This document shows positions 1 to 5,437 of a stretch of 5,437 nucleotides of DNA, piece by piece. Below the pieces are notes generated by a model. That model saw nothing but the letters and a program-made list of their open reading frames with translations, was not told where the DNA came from and did no database searches. The first letter of the stretch is position 1. Every line of letters starts with the position of its first letter. This DNA is from Acidaminococcaceae bacterium. Lineage in GTDB: Bacteria; Bacillota; Negativicutes; Acidaminococcales; Acidaminococcaceae. Where the stretch lies: contig JAQUUF010000097.1 of NCBI GenBank assembly GCA_028693975.1, forward strand, positions 1 through 5,437, written 5' to 3'. A program made the position numbers and the translations under genes.

Positions 1-672
1 TGCGGGCTAGAGATGATTCATACTTATTCTTTGATTCACGATGATTTACCAGCTATGGACAATGATGATTATCGCCGTGGCCGCTTGACGAACCATAAGG
101 TTTTTGGCGAAGCGATGGCGATTCTGGCGGGAGATGGATTGTTGACTTTGGCTTTTGAAGTAATGCTGGAGCAGAAAAACTGCGATGCTCAAGCCTTGGT
201 GGATACTGTGCGTGAGATGGCTATGTGTGCCGGTAATTATGGTATGGTGGGTGGACAAGCGCTGGACTTAGAAGCAGAAGGTAAGGCTCTGACGCAAGAA
301 GAAATGCGTCAGTTGCACGAAGCTAAGACAGGTGCTCTTTTCATTGCGGCTATTAGAGCCGGAGCTAGAATGGCCGGGGCAACTAATGAGCAATTGCTAG
401 CCTTGACTAAGTTCGCAGAGCTGTTTGGCCTTGCGTTCCAGATTACTGACGATATTATGGACGTGGTGAGTACCCAAGAAGAAATGGGCAAGGCAGCGGG
501 CAGCGATGCTAAGCTGAACAAATCCACCTATGTATCTTTGTATACCTTGGACGGGGCACAGAAGCTGGCCGAAAAGACTGAAGAAGAAGCATTGGCTTGC
601 CTGGAGATGTTTGGTGAGGCGGCAGAACCATTGCGAGAAATCACTAGAGAGTTAAATCATAGGAAAAACTAG
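1..672 (+). CDS. ispA: Farnesyl diphosphate synthase (short-chain prenyltransferase), 5'-partial
   Basis: Condenses DMAPP and GPP with IPP to make farnesyl diphosphate in the cytoplasm, the precursor for undecaprenyl phosphate and quinone side chains. The reading frame is already open at base 1 (Cys-Gly-Leu-Glu before the first ATG at base 13), so that ATG is internal. The 223 visible residues compare with about 290 in the family, so about 70 N-terminal residues are missing. Counting from base 1, the first aspartate-rich motif is DDLPAMD (D14, D15, D20), followed by RRG at 25-27. GGQALDL is at 84-90, the KTG of the conserved HEAKTG segment is at 109-111, the second aspartate-rich motif DDIMD is at 150-154, and KSTY is at 174-177. 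The two-residue insertion in the first motif and Tyr9, five residues before it, are typical of bacterial FPP synthases rather than GGPP synthases. It ends with TAG, 26 bases before dxs. A GGPP synthase is the main alternative but less likely. Confidence 0.95.
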   Translation, partial: CGLEMIHTYSLIHDDLPAMDNDDYRRGRLTNHKVFGEAMAILAGDGLLTLAFEVMLEQKNCDAQALVDTVREMAMCAGNYGMVGGQALDLEAEGKALTQEEMRQLHEAKTGALFIAAIRAGARMAGATNEQLLALTKFAELFGLAFQITDDIMDVVSTQEEMGKAAGSDAKLNKSTYVSLYTLDGAQKLAEKTEEEALACLEMFGEAAEPLREITRELNHRKN

Positions 673-681
673 TTGCAAAGT

Positions 682-686
682 GAGGA
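682..686 (+). promoter_or_regulatory. Ribosome binding site of dxs, long spacing
   Basis: GAGGA lies 12 bases before the dxs ATG, which is longer than the usual 5-9. It is the only purine-rich Shine-Dalgarno-like stretch in the 26-base gap. The dxs frame has a TGA at 687-689, so no earlier start is possible and the ATG at 699 must be used despite the spacing. The AT-rich spacer should favour an open initiation region. Confidence 0.55.
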
Positions 687-698
687 TGATATAATTTT

Positions 699-2585
699 AT
701 GACTTTGTTAGCTGAAATAAATTCACCGGAAGATTTGAAAAAATTATCTAAAGAAGATTTGCCCAAGCTCTGTCAGGAAATAAGGACTTTCTTAATTGAA
801 ACGACTTCCCACACAGGTGGACATTTGGCACCTAATCTAGGAGTGGTGGAGCTGACGATTGCGCTACATCGTTGCTTTAGTACCCCTCATGATAAAATCG
901 TCTGGGATGTAGGTCATCAGGCGTATGTGCATAAGATGATTACGGGGCGGCGTGATAGATTTGCTACATTGCGTCAATACAAGGGTTTGTCAGGATTCCC
1001 AAAGCGACAAGAAAGCAAGCATGATGCCTTTGGCACGGGTCATTCCAGTACGTCTATTTCTGCGGCATTGGGAATGGCTATTGCTCGTGATGAAGCTGGA
1101 GAAGATTATAATGTAGTAGCCGTTATTGGTGATGGTGCCTTGACTGGCGGTATGGCTATCGAGGGCCTGAATAATGCCGGCGATTTGCAACGCAAGCTCA
1201 TTATCGTAATTAATGATAATGAAATGTCTATTTCCAAGAACGTGGGCGCTATGTCAGAGTATCTGTGCCAACTGCGCACAGGGGAGACTTATTCTCATAT
1301 CAAGGCTGATGCAGAAAATTTGTTGAAGAGCATCCCAACCGTGGGCGAGCATGTTTTGAGAACTGCTAACCGCGTGAAGGATAGCCTGAAATATTTGCTG
1401 GTACCTGGTATGCTTTTTGAAGATTTGGGCTTTACGTATATTGGGCCGGTGGACGGACACAATATAGAGCAGATTAGTGATATGCTAGAGAAAGCTAAAC
1501 AACTAGCCAAACCTGTTATTGTGCACGTGGTTACCAAAAAAGGTAAAGGGTACTTGCCCGCAGAGACCAGTCCTAACAAGTTCCACGGTACAGGGGCTTT
1601 TGATATTGCCACAGGCAAAAAGATACAAGACCCTAATGCACCTGCGACTTATACAGATATTTTTGGCAAGACTATTGTCGAATTAGCCAAAAAGAACAAA
1701 AAGATAATGGCGATAACTGCAGCTATGAAAGATGGTACGGGCTTGGCGACCTTCGGAGACCTTTTCCCCAAACGTCTTTTTGATGTGGGTATTGCTGAGC
1801 AGCACGCTGTTACTTTGGCGGCTGGTATGGCCTGCGGAGGATTGAAGCCCTTTGTGGCTATTTATTCTACCTTCTTACAGAGAGCTTTTGACCAAGTTCT
1901 GCATGATGTATGTATGCAAAACTTGCCAGTAGTATTTTGCTTGGATAGGGCTGGCATCGTCGGCGATGATGGCTTTACTCATCATGGCGTTTTTGACTTA
2001 TCTTATTTAAGCATGATGCCGGGAATGACAATTATGGCGCCCAAGGATGAGAATGAATTACGCCACATGCTTTGCACTGCTACTGAATTTGAAGGACCTA
2101 TTGCTTTGCGCTATCCTAGAGGTAGCGGTGAGGGTGTAGATATTACAGAGCCTTTGCAGCAATTACCTATTGGTAAGGCAGAGCTTTTGCAAAAAGGACG
2201 CGATTTGTATTTGTGGGCCATTGGCTCCATGGTACATACTGCGCAAAAAGTAGCGGCAATATTAGCAGAGCATGGTATATCAGCCGGTGTTATTAATGCG
2301 AGATTTGTTAAGCCATTGGACGAAGCGTTGCTCCAAGAGACAGCGAGAGCGACAAAGTTTATTGCTACTATAGAAGAAAATGTTTTGTTAGGTGGGTTTG
2401 GCAGCAATGTGATGCACTTACTCAATCAAGAGGAGCTGCTGGCAGATACAGAAGTTATGACTTTTGGCATTGGTGACGAATTAGTACAGCAAGGCAATCG
2501 CAGCTTGCTTTTGCAAGATTTGCAGTTAGACCCAGAGAGCATTGCTGCCAAAGTGAGCAAGCGCTTAGAAAGTTTGAGGAAATAG
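699..2585 (+). CDS. dxs: 1-deoxy-D-xylulose-5-phosphate synthase
   Basis: Thiamine diphosphate enzyme that joins pyruvate and glyceraldehyde-3-phosphate, with loss of CO2, to make DXP. This is the first step of the MEP isoprenoid pathway and also feeds thiamine and pyridoxal synthesis. At 628 residues it is full length (family about 620-640). The N-terminal ThDP domain has H42 (GHLAPNLG), H73 (GHQAY), the segment GFPKRQESKHDAFGTGHSS at 99-117, and the cofactor motif GDG (144-146) ending in N172-D173-N174. H296 lies in NKFHG. The transketolase pyrimidine domain starts near residue 316 and carries the catalytic glutamate E367 (GIAEQH), Y389 and R395 (YSTFLQR), R417, D424 and H428 (DRAGIVGDDGFTHHG), and R474 (RYPRG). 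These match the active-site positions known in E. coli Dxs. The C-terminal transketolase domain begins near 494. A TGA at 687 in the same frame leaves ATG 699 as the first start. The TAG stop lies one base before tlyA. Confidence 0.98.
   Translation: MTLLAEINSPEDLKKLSKEDLPKLCQEIRTFLIETTSHTGGHLAPNLGVVELTIALHRCFSTPHDKIVWDVGHQAYVHKMITGRRDRFATLRQYKGLSGFPKRQESKHDAFGTGHSSTSISAALGMAIARDEAGEDYNVVAVIGDGALTGGMAIEGLNNAGDLQRKLIIVINDNEMSISKNVGAMSEYLCQLRTGETYSHIKADAENLLKSIPTVGEHVLRTANRVKDSLKYLLVPGMLFEDLGFTYIGPVDGHNIEQISDMLEKAKQLAKPVIVHVVTKKGKGYLPAETSPNKFHGTGAFDIATGKKIQDPNAPATYTDIFGKTIVELAKKNKKIMAITAAMKDGTGLATFGDLFPKRLFDVGIAEQHAVTLAAGMACGGLKPFVAIYSTFLQRAFDQVLHDVCMQNLPVVFCLDRAGIVGDDGFTHHGVFDLSYLSMMPGMTIMAPKDENELRHMLCTATEFEGPIALRYPRGSGEGVDITEPLQQLPIGKAELLQKGRDLYLWAIGSMVHTAQKVAAILAEHGISAGVINARFVKPLDEALLQETARATKFIATIEENVLLGGFGSNVMHLLNQEELLADTEVMTFGIGDELVQQGNRSLLLQDLQLDPESIAAKVSKRLESLRK
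2576..2580 (+). promoter_or_regulatory. Ribosome binding site of tlyA, inside the end of dxs
   Basis: GAGGA lies within the last codons of dxs, 6 bases before a TTG codon. It decides the tlyA start. The tlyA frame has a stop (TGA) at 2575-2577, and between that and the S4 domain the only possible start is TTG 2587. Because ribosomes finishing dxs pass directly over this site, translation of the two genes is probably coupled. Confidence 0.75.
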
Positions 2586-2586
2586 T

Positions 2587-3384
2587 TTGGCTAAAGTACG
2601 TTTAGATATATTTTTGGTAGATAAAGGTCTTTTTTCTACCAGAGCTCAGGCCCAAGCTGCTATTATGGCGGGGCAGATATTGGTGGATGAACAAAAAATA
2701 GATAAGCCTGGCACAGGTGTTAAGGAAGACGTGCATATTCGTTTGCTGGGGAATAAATTACCTTTTGTTAGCCGTGGCGGTCTCAAGCTAGACAAAGCAG
2801 TCAAGTGCTTTGGCTTGAAGCTCCAAGGCTTGATAGTGGCAGACCTAGGAGCATCCACGGGCGGTTTTACGGATTGTGCTCTACAAAACGGTGCAGCCAA
2901 GGTCTATGCCGTGGATGTAGGCTATGGACAACTGGCTTGGAAGCTAAGGCAAGACCCTAGGGTTGTGAATATGGAGAGAACCAATGTGCGCAATCTGACC
3001 AGTGATTTTTTGCCTGACAAAATTAATCTGGCGACGATAGATGTGGCTTTTATTTCCCTCGACAAAGTTCTGCCGGCAGCCAAAGCAATTCTGGCAGAGG
3101 ACGGGGCGGTGATGGCTCTTGTTAAACCGCAGTTTGAAGCAGGTAAGGAAAATGTGGGCAAAAAAGGTGTAGTCAAAGACACCAAAGTTCATTTGGCAGT
3201 GGTAGAGAAAGTTATCGCTTTGGCACGTGAGCTTAGTTTTGTTATTAGTGGTTTGGACTTTTCACCGGTCAAAGGACCAGAGGGCAATATTGAGTATTTG
3301 CTGTATCTTACTTTGCAGGGAGAGGATAAGATTGATGATAACGCAGTGGTACAAGTTGTCGCTCAATCTCATATAGATTTATAA
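2587..3384 (+). CDS. tlyA: TlyA-family rRNA 2'-O-methyltransferase (hemolysin A family)
   Basis: SAM-dependent 2'-O-methyltransferase. Characterised homologues modify C1920 of 23S rRNA and, in the longer type, also C1409 of 16S rRNA; loss of the methylation gives capreomycin/viomycin resistance. The 265 residues are close to the 268 of the mycobacterial protein. An S4-like RNA-binding domain covers about 3-60 (RLDIFLVDKG at 5-14). Next comes the conserved SRGGLKL (62-68), then a Rossmann-type methyltransferase with SAM motif DLGASTGGFTD at 86-96 and VDVGYGQLAW at 109-118. The catalytic tetrad described for mycobacterial TlyA is present as K67, D152, K180 (LVKPQFE) and E236 (GNIEYL), all shifted by two. 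The start is TTG, one base after the dxs stop. The stop TAA is followed at once by an in-frame TAG. The 'hemolysin' name is historical; haemolysis is not implied by this sequence. Confidence 0.93.
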   Translation: MAKVRLDIFLVDKGLFSTRAQAQAAIMAGQILVDEQKIDKPGTGVKEDVHIRLLGNKLPFVSRGGLKLDKAVKCFGLKLQGLIVADLGASTGGFTDCALQNGAAKVYAVDVGYGQLAWKLRQDPRVVNMERTNVRNLTSDFLPDKINLATIDVAFISLDKVLPAAKAILAEDGAVMALVKPQFEAGKENVGKKGVVKDTKVHLAVVEKVIALARELSFVISGLDFSPVKGPEGNIEYLLYLTLQGEDKIDDNAVVQVVAQSHIDL

Positions 3385-3385
3385 T

Positions 3386-3391
3386 AGGTGG
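3386..3391 (+). promoter_or_regulatory. Ribosome binding site of nadK
   Basis: AGGTGG (one mismatch to AGGAGG) ends 5 bases before the ATG at 3397. The in-frame GTG at 3388 lies within this sequence and has no site of its own upstream, because the two tlyA stop codons occupy 3382-3387. This favours ATG 3397 as the nadK start. Confidence 0.65.
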
Positions 3392-3396
3392 TAGAT

Positions 3397-4272
3397 ATGA
3401 AGAAAATAAGATTAGGTTTGTTTCCTAATTTGGACAAGAAAGCGGTTCTGGCGTATTTACCACAAGTGATTGCCATGTGTAGGACTCTGGAGCTAGAAGT
3501 AGTTTTACCTGAAGCGATAGCCGACAATTATGCTGTTCAAGCGTATGACATACAAGATTCTGCTTCTTTGCAAGAACTTGATGTGGCTATGTCTTGGGGC
3601 GGCGATGGTACTTTTTTGCGTATGGCTCATTATGTAGCTGCGCTGATGGTACCAGTAATTGGGGTAAATATGGGCAAGCTAGGTTTTTTGACTGAAGTTG
3701 AATGGCCCTATTTGCAGCAGGCACTAGAGCGTATCAAAGGTGGGAATTACACAATTGGTAAACATAGCATGCTTAAGGCAGACGTATATAGAGGCAAGAA
3801 TGTTATAATAAGTACACAAGCGTTGAATGATATTGTTTTGGCTAGAGGTCATTTTTCCAAAATAACTAGACTTAGTGTCAAAATAGGAGGCAAGCCTTCG
3901 GCCAATTATCCTTCAGATGGTTTAATCGTGGCTACGGCAACAGGCTCCACTGCTTATTCATTGTCGGCAGGAGGACCGATTATTTATCCGGGACTGGATG
4001 TGATCGCCTTGACGCCTATCTGCGCTCATGCTCTACATACGAGACCTTTAATCATACCCATGACAGAAAAAATAGAAATACAACCACGGACTCTCTCTGA
4101 AGAAATTTTGCTCTCCTCAGATGGCGAAATAGTTCAGGCTATTGATAGCGACGAAAAAGTTGTTATTACCAAAGGGCCGCATACCGTTAATTTTATCAAG
4201 ATGAATCCAGCTTCTTATTATGAAACATGGCAGGACAAATTATTGCGTGGGGAGAATTCCACCCAGTTTTAG
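3397..4272 (+). CDS. nadK: NAD kinase
   Basis: Cytoplasmic kinase that phosphorylates NAD+ to NADP+, using ATP or polyphosphate, and so sets the NADP(H) pool. It is 291 residues from ATG 3397, normal for bacterial NadK (about 270-300). A GTG nine bases earlier would add only Met-Val-Asp and lies inside the ribosome binding site. The GGDGT motif with the catalytic aspartate D70 is at 68-72. It is followed by NMGKLGFLTEVE at 91-102, N144-D145 of the substrate-binding ALND segment, and the C-terminal signature from D174-G175 through TGSTAYSLSAGGP (182-194). The residue before GGDGT is Trp67, where aliphatic residues are more usual to my knowledge. It begins 12 bases after tlyA and ends in TAG, 15 bases before argR. 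In this operon it probably supplies NADP for NADPH-dependent biosynthesis, including the step after Dxs; that link is inferred. Confidence 0.95.
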   Translation: MKKIRLGLFPNLDKKAVLAYLPQVIAMCRTLELEVVLPEAIADNYAVQAYDIQDSASLQELDVAMSWGGDGTFLRMAHYVAALMVPVIGVNMGKLGFLTEVEWPYLQQALERIKGGNYTIGKHSMLKADVYRGKNVIISTQALNDIVLARGHFSKITRLSVKIGGKPSANYPSDGLIVATATGSTAYSLSAGGPIIYPGLDVIALTPICAHALHTRPLIIPMTEKIEIQPRTLSEEILLSSDGEIVQAIDSDEKVVITKGPHTVNFIKMNPASYYETWQDKLLRGENSTQF

Positions 4273-4280
4273 AAAGAGAG
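4273..4280 (+). promoter_or_regulatory. Weak ribosome binding site of argR
   Basis: AAAGAGAG directly follows the nadK stop codon and ends 7 bases before the argR ATG. It is purine-rich but lacks a clean GGAGG core, so argR may be translated at a modest rate or partly by ribosomes finishing nadK. Confidence 0.45.
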
Positions 4281-4287
4281 TGCTCCT

Positions 4288-4737
4288 ATGAAAAATAGTA
4301 GACAGGAAGCAATCAAGAAAATTATTAATGAGCAGTGTATAGAAAGACAAAGCGACTTGGCGCATGCTTTGCGGCACGCCGGCTTTGAAGCAACGCAAGC
4401 AACTGTATCTAGGGACATCAAGGAGATGATGCTTATTAAAGTGGCTGATGCCAATGGTAAGTATCGCTATGCTTTTCCCAAAGAGCATGAAGAGTTTTTG
4501 GCAGCGGATAGAATGACCAGAACATTCCAAGAATCCATTCAATCAGTACATGTTTCTGAGAATATTGTTGTAGTTAGAACTATGCCCGGTACTGCGCAAG
4601 CGGTAGCCTACGCGATAGACTATCTAAAATGGCGTGAGGTATTGGGTACAGTGGCCGGTGATGACACAATTTTCATTTGTGTAGGGGACAGACAGGATAT
4701 TAAGGCAGTTTTGGAACATTTAAGTAGGGGAGAATAA
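4288..4737 (+). CDS. argR: Arginine repressor ArgR/AhrC
   Basis: Hexameric DNA-binding protein that represses arginine biosynthesis genes when L-arginine is bound; in some Firmicutes it also activates catabolic genes. At 149 residues it is the family's standard length. The N-terminal winged helix-turn-helix covers about 1-65: RQEAIKKII at 5-13, then the recognition-helix segment TQATVSRDIKE at 36-46 with the characteristic Ser41-Arg42-Asp43, then LIKV and the β-wing ending near Pro64. After a linker of about 15 residues, the oligomerisation and arginine-binding domain (about 80-149) has RTMPGTAQAVA at 97-107 and GTVAGDDT at 120-127. Asp125-Asp126 is the pair that contacts arginine in known ArgR structures. 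The ATG is preceded by a weak purine-rich site. I saw no good ARG box in the 15 bases before the gene, so autoregulation would have to act at the distant operon promoter. The next gene is recN, as in Bacillus and Clostridium. Confidence 0.96.
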   Translation: MKNSRQEAIKKIINEQCIERQSDLAHALRHAGFEATQATVSRDIKEMMLIKVADANGKYRYAFPKEHEEFLAADRMTRTFQESIQSVHVSENIVVVRTMPGTAQAVAYAIDYLKWREVLGTVAGDDTIFICVGDRQDIKAVLEHLSRGE

Positions 4738-4740
4738 AGC

Positions 4741-4747
4741 AAGGGAG
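4741..4747 (+). promoter_or_regulatory. Ribosome binding site of recN
   Basis: AAGGGAG ends 8 bases before ATG 4756. A TTG immediately before that ATG (4753) is in frame but would shorten the spacing to 5 and add one residue. The ATG also matches the usual RecN N-terminus, so it is preferred. Confidence 0.65.
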
Positions 4748-4755
4748 TAGGATTG

Positions 4756-5437
4756 ATGCTAAACAGCCTGCATGTGCATAATTTTGCTTTAATTGAAGAT
4801 GCTAAGGTGGAATTTACCGAGGGCTTTAATGTATTTACAGGTGAGACTGGTGCCGGTAAATCTATTCTTATTGATGCTTTTGGCCTTGTTCTGGGGCAAA
4901 GAGCATCATTAGACTTTTTGCGTCAGGGTGCTACGGAGTGTTGGGTGCAGGCTATCTTTGATATTGGTGGAGATAAGAACTTAGCAGAAACTATTCAAGC
5001 ATATGGCATTGACTTGGAGGAAGATTCTTTGTTCTTGGAGAGAAGGCTTAACCAAGAAGGGAAGAGTAAAGCTCTGGTCAATGGCAAACAGGTACCGGTG
5101 CAAGTTTTGCGCCAATTAGCGCAGCAGTTAGTAGATATTCACGGACAACATGAGAATCAACAGCTTTTGCAAGCAGGTGCGCCGCTAGCCTTGGTGGATT
5201 TGTATGGTGAGCAGGAAATTGCACCGTTATTGAGAGCCTATCAAAGTCTTTATACCGAATATATAGCAGCAAAGAATAATTTGGCGCGGGTTGAAGCACA
5301 AAATGATAACAAGGCTTTTGAAATAGAACTTTTGACCGCCAAAATCGAAGAGATTAAACAAGTGGCACCGCAACTGGGAGAAGATGTTACTCTCCGCGAA
5401 ACGGTCCAGCGTATGAGTCATAGCGAACAGATACTGC
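4756..5437 (+). CDS. recN: DNA repair protein RecN, 3'-partial
   Basis: SMC-like ATPase that acts early in double-strand-break repair, gathering broken ends for recombination. Only the first 227 codons are in the window, plus one base; the family is about 550-570 residues, so the distal coiled coil, the ABC signature and Walker B are outside. The N-terminus MLNSLHVHNFALIED is typical of RecN. The Walker A motif GETGAGKS is at 29-36 (bases 4840-4863), followed by ILIDAFGLVLGQRAS. The conserved segment DIHGQHENQQLL at 127-138, likely the Q-loop region, closes the N-terminal half of the ATPase head. From about residue 155 the sequence becomes charged and helical (LLRAYQSLYTEY, then LLTAKIEEIK), consistent with the start of the coiled-coil arm. 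There is no stop or frameshift in the visible part. It follows argR by 18 bases, the classic Firmicutes pairing, in which spoIVB and spo0A often come next in spore formers. Confidence 0.95.
   Translation, partial: MLNSLHVHNFALIEDAKVEFTEGFNVFTGETGAGKSILIDAFGLVLGQRASLDFLRQGATECWVQAIFDIGGDKNLAETIQAYGIDLEEDSLFLERRLNQEGKSKALVNGKQVPVQVLRQLAQQLVDIHGQHENQQLLQAGAPLALVDLYGEQEIAPLLRAYQSLYTEYIAAKNNLARVEAQNDNKAFEIELLTAKIEEIKQVAPQLGEDVTLRETVQRMSHSEQIL

Noticed and set aside
13..15. ATG at 13 as the true start of ispA
   Set aside because: The frame is open to base 1, and a start here would place the first aspartate-rich motif about ten residues from the N-terminus. The ~70 residues normally before it must lie upstream of the window.
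690..695. TATAAT, a perfect -10 box, in the ispA-dxs gap
   Set aside because: No acceptable -35 element lies about 17 bases upstream (667-672 reads AACTAG). The nearest TTG-rich hexamer (TTGCAA at 673-678) is only 11 bases away. The match falls in the AT-rich spacer before dxs and is likely chance.
1535..1545. A-run (AAAAAAGG) in dxs as a possible slippery frameshift site
   Set aside because: It encodes Lys-Lys-Gly in the expected Dxs sequence, the codon phase does not fit the X XXY YYZ slippery pattern, and the protein is full length in one frame.
1295..1618. 107-codon open frame on the - strand inside dxs
   Set aside because: It lies wholly opposite strongly conserved Dxs coding sequence, resembles no family I recognise, and has no independent signals. 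The same holds for the other - strand frames opposite ispA, dxs, tlyA, argR and recN.
2111..2425. 104-codon open frame on the - strand inside the dxs C-terminal domain
   Set aside because: Its composition is what reverse-complemented Dxs codons would give, and no ribosome binding site or known motif supports it.
4009..4039. TTGACG as a -35 element of an internal promoter for argR
   Set aside because: The best downstream hexamer near 17 bases (around TACATA) is a poor -10 match, and the site lies in conserved nadK codons about 250 bases before argR.

Overview
This window holds a tightly packed run of six housekeeping genes, all on the + strand: ispA (5' end cut off by the window), dxs, tlyA, nadK, argR and recN (3' end cut off). 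The gaps between them are 26, 1, 12, 15 and 18 bases, and no convincing promoter or terminator lies inside. It therefore looks like the interior of one polycistronic operon. No RNA gene, mobile element, CRISPR array, repeat family or gene-free stretch over 300 bases is visible.

The order ispA-dxs-tlyA-nadK-argR-recN is the conserved Firmicutes cluster that usually begins upstream with xseA-xseB. Having nadK between tlyA and argR points to a clostridial or Negativicutes-type genome rather than Bacillus, where nadK lies elsewhere. The base composition looks moderate (roughly mid-40s percent GC by eye). A member of the Negativicutes is my best guess, but that placement is an impression from the proteins and gene order, not a computed result.

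Region by region: 1-672 is farnesyl diphosphate synthase, missing its first ~70 residues. 699-2585 is the complete DXP synthase that opens the MEP isoprenoid pathway. 2587-3384 is a TlyA-type rRNA 2'-O-methyltransferase with a TTG start whose ribosome binding site lies inside the end of dxs. 3397-4272 is NAD kinase. 4288-4737 is the arginine repressor ArgR. 4756 to the window end is the N-terminal ATPase half-site and early coiled coil of the DNA-repair protein RecN.

IspA and Dxs stand at the two ends of the route from pyruvate and glyceraldehyde-3-phosphate to C15 prenyl diphosphate. NadK makes the NADP+ from which the NADPH for that pathway and for other biosynthesis comes. TlyA, ArgR and RecN serve translation, arginine control and double-strand-break repair; they have no obvious biochemical link to isoprenoids and probably travel with them through conserved synteny. 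I found no sign of a new system here. The second-look items are small: start-site choices, adjacent genes separated by a single in-frame stop, a possible TlyA subtype, one unusual residue in NadK and a weak ARG-box-like half-site.
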